64,000 nucleotides of DNA, taken from an uncultured Acidobacteriota bacterium (GTDB taxonomy: Bacteria > Acidobacteriota > Terriglobia > Bryobacterales > Bryobacteraceae). The notes under the pieces were generated by a model. That model worked only from the letters and a program-made list of their open reading frames with translations. It searched no databases and was not told the origin of the DNA. Shown one piece after another: positions 34,678-43,237 of this stretch (position 1 is its first letter; the number at the start of each line of letters is the position of its first letter). The position numbers and the translations under genes were made by a program. The stretch is from assembly GCA_902826685.1 (NCBI GenBank), contig CADEFT010000021.1, forward strand, positions 1 to 64,000, written 5' to 3'.

Positions 34678-35859
34678 TCACTTCTGCTGCTGATTCAGAG
34701 CGTCGGTCGTCTCCTTGTAACGCTGGTTCAGGATGGCCCGGTAGGGGCTCACCTTTAGGTTCTGCGCGCTGGCTGCTTTGCGGACTTCTTCGTCCGCGAA
34801 CAGCAATCCTTTCCATAAGCGGGCCTCCGAGGCCTGCACGTAGGCAGGGTCATACGAAAATCCAAACGTCGTGATCGCCGGGATGGGCACTGAGTAGTTG
34901 TCCGGCAGCCCCATCTCCTCGTACGGGAAGCGTGTTGCCCAATCCGTATGGGCGCCGATGAGCCAGTTGGCGGGATTGACCGACACCTGGCCGTGGGTCG
35001 TGCAGTTTTCACTGCGGATCTTGTAGCGGCTTCGCAGCATGTCCACCAGCACGCGGCCGGCGTGCACCTGCGCCTTGGTAACGGCGTCGGAGCCGTCCTG
35101 CGGGCGCGTCTGCGCTTCAAACGAAACGGCCAGAAAGCTGTGATTCAAATTCACGTAAACCGAATCGCGGTCGGCCCAGACCGACGAGCCCGCGTGATGC
35201 GCGATTCCTTCTTCGGCCAGCGCCTGGTGCACCCGGCCGAAGCGGTCCACCAGGTAGTGATAGGCCTTGATATTGCGCACGTAGGAAAGCACGTTCTCGC
35301 CCGCCCGCTTCAGGTTCTGGCTCTGCGATTGCTCAAACGGCAGCATGTCGCTTTCGGTGGTGTGGAATACGATGCCCACCGGATCGGTGCGATAGTTCGT
35401 CAATACGCCCGCGTTCTTCCACTCCTCCGGATGCTTGCGGTCGAGCGCGATGAAACGCCGCGGCGGTCCCATCACGACGCCTTCGGTTTCCACCCGCAGG
35501 CCGTTGCTGTAAACCTCGTAAGCCGGCGTTTTCTCCACCTGCCAGACTTCCGGAATATCGCCGTTCAGTGGCGCCGGCGGCGCGCCCAGACTCTTAATCC
35601 GCTCCGGTGCGCGCCAGGCGCTCGCCAGTCGCGGAATCACAGGCACCGCCAACAGTACAGCCGCCACCACCACTCCCGCGATGGCCGCCCACTTGCGGTT
35701 GCGGTTCACCTTCGTCTCCACGGTGAAGGCCAGGTTCGAGGCTTCCCGCAGGTACTTCAACCGCGCCACCGGATCCCCGATCTGGCGCGCGCTCCAATCC
35801 AGCATCGACGCGGTGTGCCCGCTCGGCAGCTTTTCCGGTTTGGCCATGAGCGCTGTCAT
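34678..35859 (-). CDS. Membrane-anchored N-acetylmuramoyl-L-alanine amidase (Amidase_2/PGRP-like)
   Basis: This 393-residue protein has a cytoplasmic N-terminal helical region (about residues 1-55), one membrane helix (WAAIAGVVVAAVLLAVPVI, 57-75) and an extracytoplasmic amidase_2 domain. Family features are VGIVFHTTES with His166, YHYLVDRFGRVHQ, IAHHAGSS and CTTHGQVS with His289, which are probable zinc ligands; the usual third ligand may be Asp306 but the local sequence is divergent. It would cleave the bond between N-acetylmuramic acid and L-alanine in peptidoglycan. The cytoplasmic region could contact the actin-like ATPase encoded 14 nt downstream. Confidence 0.82.
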   Translation of the reverse strand: MTALMAKPEKLPSGHTASMLDWSARQIGDPVARLKYLREASNLAFTVETKVNRNRKWAAIAGVVVAAVLLAVPVIPRLASAWRAPERIKSLGAPPAPLNGDIPEVWQVEKTPAYEVYSNGLRVETEGVVMGPPRRFIALDRKHPEEWKNAGVLTNYRTDPVGIVFHTTESDMLPFEQSQSQNLKRAGENVLSYVRNIKAYHYLVDRFGRVHQALAEEGIAHHAGSSVWADRDSVYVNLNHSFLAVSFEAQTRPQDGSDAVTKAQVHAGRVLVDMLRSRYKIRSENCTTHGQVSVNPANWLIGAHTDWATRFPYEEMGLPDNYSVPIPAITTFGFSYDPAYVQASEARLWKGLLFADEEVRKAASAQNLKVSPYRAILNQRYKETTDALNQQQK

Positions 35860-36065
35860 TTCCTGAAATGAACGCGAATTCCGTTCTTGATCCTCGGGTA
35901 TTAGATCGGACCTGGATTGGGGAACTTTAGATTCCTTCTAAGGTTCTTTCGCCGGGAGGTACTAAAGTCGATCTGGTTATGTAATTTAGATAACGCTAAA
36001 TTCGGCTGGCTTTTCGTGATACTCTGAAGCCTTACCAACACCAACTAAGAACAGGCAGCAACGAC
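35860..36065. other. 206-nt divergent intergenic region with an AT-rich inverted repeat
   Basis: This gap separates the amidase (minus) from the patatin gene (plus) and must contain both promoters. The recognisable element is AATTTAG (35983-35989) and CTAAATT (35996-36002), a perfect 7-bp inverted repeat around ATAACG. No convincing -35/-10 pair was found on either strand. Confidence 0.5.
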
Positions 36066-39000
36066 GTGCGACGCCTCAATCTACCGGCTCCCCTTCTGCT
36101 GACCGTCGCGGCCCTCGCGGCGTCCTTATGGGCGGCCTACGAGGGGCGGGCCGTCAACCGGTATGAGCCGAAAACCCTCGAACTCCAGACGGCGCCCACT
36201 GCCGCCAAAGCGAGAGAAGTTCTGAACGGGTGGAATTGTTCCGCGATTCCTGGTGAGCCGTGCAAGGCCGCGGGCGAGTCGCTGCATGCCGACTCACGGC
36301 TGATTGCCGCCTATGTGACCGCTGGCATCCTTGCCGCGTTCGCCGCCGTGTCCGCCGCCGGCGCCCCGCTGTGGTGGGGATGGATCCTGGCCGGATTCAT
36401 CGTTACGGCCGGCATGTGCGACCTGGCGGAGAACTGGCTGATGGCTTTGTGCCTGGGAACCGCCCCTGGCATGTGGCTTTCCTGGGTGTTTGGCTCGCTG
36501 CCGGGATTGGCTGCGCTCCCCGGCCGGAATCCGGTGCCCGACCAGGCCTTCGCCTTTATACGGCTGGCATCGATGACCAAGTTCACCTTGCTTCTGACCG
36601 GCGGCTTCGGCATTCTGGCCATTGCCCTCGGGGCCTTTCGAGTCGCATTGGTACGCCGCAAGAGTCCCGCAGCCGGCCAGCCCGCGGAGACGTTGGGCAG
36701 TCTCATCAAAAAGGAGACGGAAGGCATTTTCCGGCACTGCCGGAATCGATCCACCGACGATCCGCAATGTAGCGTTCATGCCGCCGCCGATGAGGCGTTC
36801 GTCAACTTCCGCGAGGCGGATGTTGTCGGCCTTGCTCTCTCGGGCGGGGGCATTCGATCGGCCACCTTCAACCTGGGCCTTTTGCAGGGCCTGCATAAGG
36901 TCCGGCTGCTGCCGCTTGTCGATTACCTCTCCACGGTTTCCGGTGGCGGATACGTGGGGGCATTCTGGTCCGCCTGGCTGAAACGGCAGGCCGAACCGCA
37001 TGGCTCTGTCGCTCCGGAGAAGCTATTCCCGGCCGCGGCAACAACCTCCAACGACACCGATGAAGTACGGCATCTGCGCGAATTCAGCGGCTTCCTCGCG
37101 CCGCGCTGGGGATTCTTCACGGTGGAATCCTGGACGGCGATCGTCGCCGTCGTTTCAGGCCTGGTGCCTGCGTTGATCATCGCCCTGGCGGTGATCGCCG
37201 CCGCCTGGATCGGTTGGCTGGCGCTCACCTTTCCATTGGCGTCCGGTTCGCCCTGGGCTTCGGCTCTGGTGATCGGCTTCGTTACGCTGCTCGGCCTGGG
37301 TGCTTTCGAACTGGCCTGGCATAAGCTCAAGCAGGAAAGCGCCGGGAAACCTCCAACAGGAAAGCGAAAGCTTCCGTTCCGCGCGATTGCCTTCGGCGCC
37401 ATGGTGCTGGCGATTCTGTTGCAGGCCGGGCTGCCGGCCTTCTACCAAACGCAGTTGGGCAGCGCCTGGCCGATGCTGTTACGGCTCGATCCTCCCATGG
37501 AAAGCGGCTTGACCCGATGGTTCGCGCTGACCGGCATCGATGTGGAGCGGCACATCTGGGTGTTGAGCCCGCGCCTGTTCGACTACGGGGCGGTGTGGCT
37601 GGCGTCGGGGCTGATCTTCGTGATCGCGCGGTTCTTTACCAATTCGTTCCGCTCCTGTCCGCGCCATTGGCTTGCGGCTTTCGATCGCGTGCTGATGCGC
37701 CTGCTCGGTCTTGGCGTGCTGTGGTGCGTTTCCTGCGCGCTGTGGCATGCCGCCATCAATCTGGAAAGCCTGGCGGCCGTCGCCGGCACAGCCATCGCTT
37801 CGGCCGGCGCTTTCGCCGCGCTGCGTAATTGGATGAGCGTCGCCGTCGACCGGCCGCGCGAATCCGGCATCCTGCATCGCCTCAAGCCCTATCTGCCCCA
37901 GGTGCTCGCCTATCTCACCGTCTCCCTCACCGCCGTCATCGTGGGCCGCGGCCTGATCGCCTTCGCCGGCAGCGGCTGGATGCGCTGGTGGAGCGCCGCC
38001 GCCTGCACCTTCTTTACTCTCATCGTTACGCTCTTTGTGAAGCCCGAAAAATTCGGACTGCACCAGTTCTACCGCGACCGCATCAGCCGCGCCTACCTGG
38101 GCGCTTGCAATCTGGGCGCAGGCGAAGGCGCCGGGGACAATCGCGCCACCGAATACCGCGAGGGCGACGAGATCAGCCTCAGCGATCTGGTGGAAAGGCC
38201 GCTTCACCTGGTCTGCTGCGCCGCCAACGATCTTTCCGGCGATCAGGTGGAGACTCTCGGCCGCGGCGCTCGCAGCGCCGTGCTTTCCCGGTACGGGCTT
38301 TCCCTCGGACAGTACTCGCGCGAGTTGACCAAGCACTCCGAAGGCGATTGGCTTGGCTCCGCCGTCACCGCGTCGGCGGCCGCGTTCAATTCCAACATGG
38401 GCCATGTCTCGGCCAGCGTCGGCCCGGTGGTGTCTTTCCTCATGACCGCCCTCAACCTGCGCCTGGGTTTGTGGCTGCGTCATCCCGCCGCAGGCGATGC
38501 AGGTCCACGGCGCTGGCCCGGCCTGCTTTACTACCGGGAAATGTTCGGTCTCACGTCTTCCTCCGGCCGCGTGGATGGAAGACCGTCGGTCCTCATGCGC
38601 GATGTGCACCTTTCCGATGGCGGCCATTTCGAAAACCTGGCGCTCTACGAACTCGTCCGCCGCCACTGCCGCTACATCGTCGTCTCCGACTGCGGCTCCG
38701 ACCCCACGCTCGCCTTCAGCGATCTCGGCAACGCGATCCGCCGCGTGCGGGAGGATTTCGGCGTCGACATCGAACTCGACGTCACGCCGCTGCGCCCCGG
38801 TTCGAACTCGCTGTCGCGCCAGCACATCGTGGCGGGGACCATCCATTACTCGCAAACCGACAAAGGCATCCTGCTCTATTTCAAACCCACCATTACCGGG
38901 GACGAACCGGCCGATATCGTGCAATACCGGAATCGCAACAACGCGTTTCCACATGAGTCCACCGTCGACCAGGTGTATGACGAAGCGCAGTGGGAAGCCT

Positions 39001-40097
39001 ACCGGCGCCTGGGTCTGCACGCCGCCGAGACCGCCTTCGAATTCACCGGGCGCTTGACCGAGACCGACCACAAGGGCGACATCGTCTTCGCCCAGGCGCG
39101 ACGCCAATGGGGACCTACGCCCGAAGGCCTCGAAGCTCAAGTGTTGAAGATGACCGAGCGCTTCGGCGCACTCGAATCCGAGCTGCACCAGATGCAATCC
39201 CGTGGGTTGCTGCGGGACGTGTTTCCGGAGATCGATTGCATCATCGGGCCGCCCAACGCCGCCATCGAGCACACCGAAGAGCAGTCCGCCGCAGAGCTCA
39301 CCACCCTGCTGCGCATGATTCAATTGATGGAAGACGTCTGGCTCACCTGCGCGCTCGACAAGTGGTGGGCGCATCCGCTCAACATCGGTTGGATCAATCT
39401 TTTCGCCCGCTGGGCCACCAGCCCGGCTTTCCGTTTCTGGTGGCCGCTGCTCTCACCCATGTACAGCGACGACTTCCGCCAGTTCATGACGAACCGCTTC
39501 CCCACGCGCGCCACCGGAACGGCACATCCTCACGACGGCGAAGTGGAACGTATCGGCAACATCAAGGAGTCGAAAGGATTGGCGGCGGTCTGGTGCCGGG
39601 AGCGTTCCGCGCATCCTATCCACCGCGAGCAGGGCTGGCAGTTCTATCAGAACATGCTCACGCTGCATCGCGGCGGCGCCGGCGTAAAGATTCAAGCCGG
39701 CATCGCGGCGGTCACCCGGAGTGGCACTATTGCCGGCTGGACCAGCGACGACTTCTTCGTTCCTCCCAGCCTGTGGGGCGCGGGTATCGGATCCCGCTTC
39801 CTGCGCAATTTGCTCCACAAACTGCACGAGGAAAAATCAACACTCTGCTATGTCGTCGTGAAGGCGCCGCTGCCAGGTGCGCGGCATCGCGTGGCACTCG
39901 ACGATCGCCGTTCCTACGCCGACCAGTACCGCCGCCTCGGCTTCTCGACCGCACGGGAGGGCGAGGAAAAAATGCTGAAGGCGCTCGACTACCAACCGAA
40001 TGACGATACCTTGATGCGCCTGGACCTGGTGCAATGGATCCGCCACGAATCCGGCGAACCGCCGAAGTCGGGCAGCGCATCCGCTGGCGGCTCCTGA
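36066..40097 (+). CDS. Large membrane patatin-like phospholipase with C-terminal GNAT-like domain
   Basis: This 1343-residue protein combines several regions. Residues 7-25 and 80-200 contain membrane helices. A patatin-like domain begins near residue 250 with the oxyanion motif SGGGIRSATFN (259-269) and the nucleophile segment STVSGGGYVG (Ser292), and is completed much later by the catalytic dyad aspartate in LSDGGHFENL (Asp851). Between them lie about eight membrane helices (350-660), so the lipase fold is split. Residues 1160-1325 resemble a GNAT acetyltransferase, with the acetyl-CoA loop WGAGIGSRFL (1237-1246) and a later YADQYRRLGF motif. The GTG start at 36066 is likely. It probably hydrolyses membrane lipids; the acyltransferase part is inference. 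Confidence 0.8.
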   Translation: MRRLNLPAPLLLTVAALAASLWAAYEGRAVNRYEPKTLELQTAPTAAKAREVLNGWNCSAIPGEPCKAAGESLHADSRLIAAYVTAGILAAFAAVSAAGAPLWWGWILAGFIVTAGMCDLAENWLMALCLGTAPGMWLSWVFGSLPGLAALPGRNPVPDQAFAFIRLASMTKFTLLLTGGFGILAIALGAFRVALVRRKSPAAGQPAETLGSLIKKETEGIFRHCRNRSTDDPQCSVHAAADEAFVNFREADVVGLALSGGGIRSATFNLGLLQGLHKVRLLPLVDYLSTVSGGGYVGAFWSAWLKRQAEPHGSVAPEKLFPAAATTSNDTDEVRHLREFSGFLAPRWGFFTVESWTAIVAVVSGLVPALIIALAVIAAAWIGWLALTFPLASGSPWASALVIGFVTLLGLGAFELAWHKLKQESAGKPPTGKRKLPFRAIAFGAMVLAILLQAGLPAFYQTQLGSAWPMLLRLDPPMESGLTRWFALTGIDVERHIWVLSPRLFDYGAVWLASGLIFVIARFFTNSFRSCPRHWLAAFDRVLMRLLGLGVLWCVSCALWHAAINLESLAAVAGTAIASAGAFAALRNWMSVAVDRPRESGILHRLKPYLPQVLAYLTVSLTAVIVGRGLIAFAGSGWMRWWSAAACTFFTLIVTLFVKPEKFGLHQFYRDRISRAYLGACNLGAGEGAGDNRATEYREGDEISLSDLVERPLHLVCCAANDLSGDQVETLGRGARSAVLSRYGLSLGQYSRELTKHSEGDWLGSAVTASAAAFNSNMGHVSASVGPVVSFLMTALNLRLGLWLRHPAAGDAGPRRWPGLLYYREMFGLTSSSGRVDGRPSVLMRDVHLSDGGHFENLALYELVRRHCRYIVVSDCGSDPTLAFSDLGNAIRRVREDFGVDIELDVTPLRPGSNSLSRQHIVAGTIHYSQTDKGILLYFKPTITGDEPADIVQYRNRNNAFPHESTVDQVYDEAQWEAYRRLGLHAAETAFEFTGRLTETDHKGDIVFAQARRQWGPTPEGLEAQVLKMTERFGALESELHQMQSRGLLRDVFPEIDCIIGPPNAAIEHTEEQSAAELTTLLRMIQLMEDVWLTCALDKWWAHPLNIGWINLFARWATSPAFRFWWPLLSPMYSDDFRQFMTNRFPTRATGTAHPHDGEVERIGNIKESKGLAAVWCRERSAHPIHREQGWQFYQNMLTLHRGGAGVKIQAGIAAVTRSGTIAGWTSDDFFVPPSLWGAGIGSRFLRNLLHKLHEEKSTLCYVVVKAPLPGARHRVALDDRRSYADQYRRLGFSTAREGEEKMLKALDYQPNDDTLMRLDLVQWIRHESGEPPKSGSASAGGS

Positions 40098-40114
40098 CCC
40101 GATAAAATAAAGAC

Positions 40115-43100
40115 ATGTTCATCTTTGCCCTCGCCGCGGCCTTCCTCGCCGCCGAGGACGGCGCGCTCTTTTTCGAAAAGAACATCCGTCCCGTCCTGGT
40201 TGAGCGTTGCCTAAGCTGCCACTCGGCCACGAGCAACCCGGTGATGGGCAACCTGAAGCTCGACTCGCGCGAGGCGCTGCTCAAAGGCGGTTCGCGAGGG
40301 CCCGCCATCGCACCCGGCAACGTGCAGGACAGCCTGCTGCTCAAAGCGCTGCGGCATATCGACGGGACACCGAAGATGCCGCCCGGCCGCAAGGTGCCCG
40401 ACGCCGAGCTGGCGGCCTTCACGCAGTGGGTTCAGATGGGCGCACCATGGGGCTCCACCGCGGCGGCGGCGCCCAAGCAAGCCGCGAAGTTCTGGGCGTT
40501 CGTGCCACCCGCCGAACCGGCCGTCCCCGCGGTCAAGAATCCCGCTTGGGTGCGCGGCGCGCTGGACGCGTTCATCCTGGCCGGGCTTGAGAACAAGTCG
40601 CTCACTCCGGCCCGCCCGGCCGACAAGCGCACGCTCATCCGGCGCGCCACTTACGACCTCACCGGCCTGCCTCCCCAACCCGAAGACGTGCAGGCATTCC
40701 TCAATGACCCCAGCACGGACGCTTTCGCCAGGGTCATCGACCGTCTGCTGCAATCGCCGCGCTATGGCGAGCGCTGGGGCCGCCACTGGCTCGACGTCGC
40801 CCGCTATGCCGATTCCAACGGCCTCGATGAAAACCTGGTTTACAAGAACGCCTTCCGCTACCGCGACTACGTCGTCCGCGCCTTCAACAAGGACAAACCC
40901 TACGACCTGTTCGTGAAGGAACAACTGGCGGGCGACCTGTTGCCGGAAGCGGATCAGGAAACCACCTTCGAGCGCTGGACCGCCACCGGCTTCCTCTCCC
41001 TCGGCGCCAAGATGCTGGCCGAAGACGACCCCGTGAAGATGGAGATGGACATCATCGACGAGCAGCTCGACACCACCGCGCGCACCTTCATGGGTCTCAC
41101 CGTCGGCTGCGCCCGCTGCCACGACCACAAGTTCGATCCCATTCCGCAGGCCGACTACTATTCCATGGCGGGCATTTTCAAAAGTTCCAAGACCATGGAG
41201 AATTTCAAGGTCGTCGCCAAGTGGCATGAGTACGTGCTCGCGCCCAAGGCCGATCGCGACAAGCTGGCCGCGCACGAAACTGCCATCGAAGCGAAACAAA
41301 AAGAAATCGGCGCCATTACCAAAACCGAAAACACGCGGCTTTCCGAAGAGGCGCGCGCCCAGGCGGCGGCCTATCTGCTCGCCTCGCACGATGCCGCCGA
41401 AGCCGCCAGGATTCCCCTCACCGCGCTTGGATCCGCGGATGGAGCCATCGTGGTGGAGGCCGCCGATTTCCGCTCCGGCAATGTTTCGAAGCCGCTCGAA
41501 AAGCAAAAGTCGAATGCGCCGAAAGACTCCAAGGGGCCCTATTTCGCCGAGTACGCGATCCGTGTGCCAGCCGCCGGCGAGTACCGCATCGAGTTGCTCG
41601 ACCAGGAGCGCGGACGCGGCACGCAGGATCTGCTCGTCAACGGCGAACTCACCAGCCGAGGCGCGCCGCCGGTCGAGAATCGCGAAGCTTCCCCTGACCA
41701 GGGTGGCTGGTCTTCGCTCGGTGTCTTTGAGCTGAAAGCGGGTGAGAACGTCGTCCGCCTGGAACACAAATCGCGCTTCCCCTATTTCGCGAAACTGCTG
41801 GCGGCGCCCAAGCCCGCCGCCATGCGTGCGCCGCGCACCAGCGTGCAGATCGCCCGCGCCCATGGCGTCAACCCGAGCTTCCTCGAACAGATGGTGGAGC
41901 ATCTCGGCCGCTCCAACGGTGCCCCCGCTTCGCCGCTCTACGATTGGGAAACGCTTCCCGCCGCCCGCGATCGCGAACGCCCCGCGCTCGCCGCCGCTTA
42001 CCGGGAACGCTTCCGCCAGGCACTCGCCGATCAAGACCCGAAAGATCCCGGCCTGAAGGCGCTGCGCGAACTGCTGTACGAAAAGTTCGGTCCGTTCCGC
42101 GCGCCCGCCGACGCCCGCCTTTACTACACCGCGCCGGCCATCGAACAACTCGCCCGCCTGGAACGCGAGCACAAGGCCCTCGAAGCCGCCACGCCCGACT
42201 ATCCCCGCGCCATGGGTGTCACGGAGAACAGCAAGATTCAGGATCTGGCCGTTCACCTACGCGGCAGTCATTGGAACCTGGGAAAAGTCGTCCCCCGTCA
42301 ATTTCTGTCGGCGGCCGGCGGTCAGCGGCCGCTCGGCACGCAATCGAGCGGAAGGCTGGATCTCGCCGAATGGATGACGCGCAAAGACCATCCCCTGACT
42401 GCCCGCGTGATGGCGAATCGCATCTGGCGCTGGCATTTTGGCAAGGGCATCGTACCTTCCGTCGATAACTTCGGCCGCCTCGGCGAAGCGCCCACCAATC
42501 AGCCGCTGCTCGACTGGCTCGCCCTGCGCTTTGTCGAAAGCGGATGGTCCGTTAAGGCCATGCACCGCCTCATCATGCTTTCGAGCACCTACCAGATGTC
42601 GAGCGCCTACGATGAGCGTGCCGCCGAGACCGATCCCGAAAACAAGCTGCTGTGGCACATCAGCCGCCGCCGTCTGGAAGCTGAAGCGATTCGCGACGCC
42701 GTCATGGCCACCGCCGGGGACCTCGATCTCACCGCCGGCGGCTCCATCATGAACTACAAGGACCGCCAATACGTCGCCAACACCTCGCGCCGCGGCGACG
42801 TGGATTACGAGAAAAATATCCGCGCCGTCTATATCCCGGTGGTGCGCAGTTCGATGTACGAAGTTTTCACCGCCTTCGACCTGCCCGATCCTTCCACGCC
42901 CAACGGCGACCGCGATTCCACCGTCGTCGCGCCGCAGGCGCTGTTCATGATGAACGGCGCGGTGGTGCTGCGCCATTCGCGTTCCATGGCCGAGAAGCTA
43001 TTGGCCGACGGGAGCCTGGACGACGCCCGCCGCATTCAACAGGCGTACGAGCGAGCGCTCTCCCGGCCTCCCTCGGCGCGGGAGACCGATCAGGCGCTCA

Positions 43101-43228
43101 CCTTTATCGCGCGTATCGGCAAAGCGCTTGAAGCCCAGGGCAAGGAAGAGAAGGAGCGCCGCGCGCTCGCCTGGCAAAGCTTCTGCAAAGCGCTCATCGC
43201 ATCGAACGAATTCGTTTACTTGAACTAG
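40115..43228 (+). CDS. PSCyt1-PSCyt2-PSD1 (DUF1549/DUF1553) cytochrome-containing protein
   Basis: This 1037-residue secreted protein has a planctomycete-type cytochrome c domain with one heme site, CLSCH at residues 32-36, followed by PSCyt2/DUF1549 (residues about 140-360; RYGERWGRHWLDVARYADSNG) and, toward the C-terminus, PSD1/DUF1553 (LAEWMTRKDHPLTARVMANR). Between them, at about residues 440-570, there is an inserted beta-rich region resembling a carbohydrate-binding module. A weak signal sequence precedes the heme site. The gene is followed after 9 nt by a DUF1501 gene, a pairing found repeatedly in Planctomycetes and Acidobacteriota; the function of the pair is unknown. Confidence 0.9.
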   Translation: MFIFALAAAFLAAEDGALFFEKNIRPVLVERCLSCHSATSNPVMGNLKLDSREALLKGGSRGPAIAPGNVQDSLLLKALRHIDGTPKMPPGRKVPDAELAAFTQWVQMGAPWGSTAAAAPKQAAKFWAFVPPAEPAVPAVKNPAWVRGALDAFILAGLENKSLTPARPADKRTLIRRATYDLTGLPPQPEDVQAFLNDPSTDAFARVIDRLLQSPRYGERWGRHWLDVARYADSNGLDENLVYKNAFRYRDYVVRAFNKDKPYDLFVKEQLAGDLLPEADQETTFERWTATGFLSLGAKMLAEDDPVKMEMDIIDEQLDTTARTFMGLTVGCARCHDHKFDPIPQADYYSMAGIFKSSKTMENFKVVAKWHEYVLAPKADRDKLAAHETAIEAKQKEIGAITKTENTRLSEEARAQAAAYLLASHDAAEAARIPLTALGSADGAIVVEAADFRSGNVSKPLEKQKSNAPKDSKGPYFAEYAIRVPAAGEYRIELLDQERGRGTQDLLVNGELTSRGAPPVENREASPDQGGWSSLGVFELKAGENVVRLEHKSRFPYFAKLLAAPKPAAMRAPRTSVQIARAHGVNPSFLEQMVEHLGRSNGAPASPLYDWETLPAARDRERPALAAAYRERFRQALADQDPKDPGLKALRELLYEKFGPFRAPADARLYYTAPAIEQLARLEREHKALEAATPDYPRAMGVTENSKIQDLAVHLRGSHWNLGKVVPRQFLSAAGGQRPLGTQSSGRLDLAEWMTRKDHPLTARVMANRIWRWHFGKGIVPSVDNFGRLGEAPTNQPLLDWLALRFVESGWSVKAMHRLIMLSSTYQMSSAYDERAAETDPENKLLWHISRRRLEAEAIRDAVMATAGDLDLTAGGSIMNYKDRQYVANTSRRGDVDYEKNIRAVYIPVVRSSMYEVFTAFDLPDPSTPNGDRDSTVVAPQALFMMNGAVVLRHSRSMAEKLLADGSLDDARRIQQAYERALSRPPSARETDQALTFIARIGKALEAQGKEEKERRALAWQSFCKALIASNEFVYLN

Positions 43229-43237
43229 AGGCCCACC

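Noticed and set aside
37479..39374. A 631-residue minus-strand frame inside the patatin-GNAT gene
   Set aside because: Antisense to conserved motifs on the plus strand, with shadow-like composition.
40211..42256. A 681-residue minus-strand frame inside the PSCyt gene
   Set aside because: Antisense to the heme and DUF1549 motifs and with shadow-like composition.
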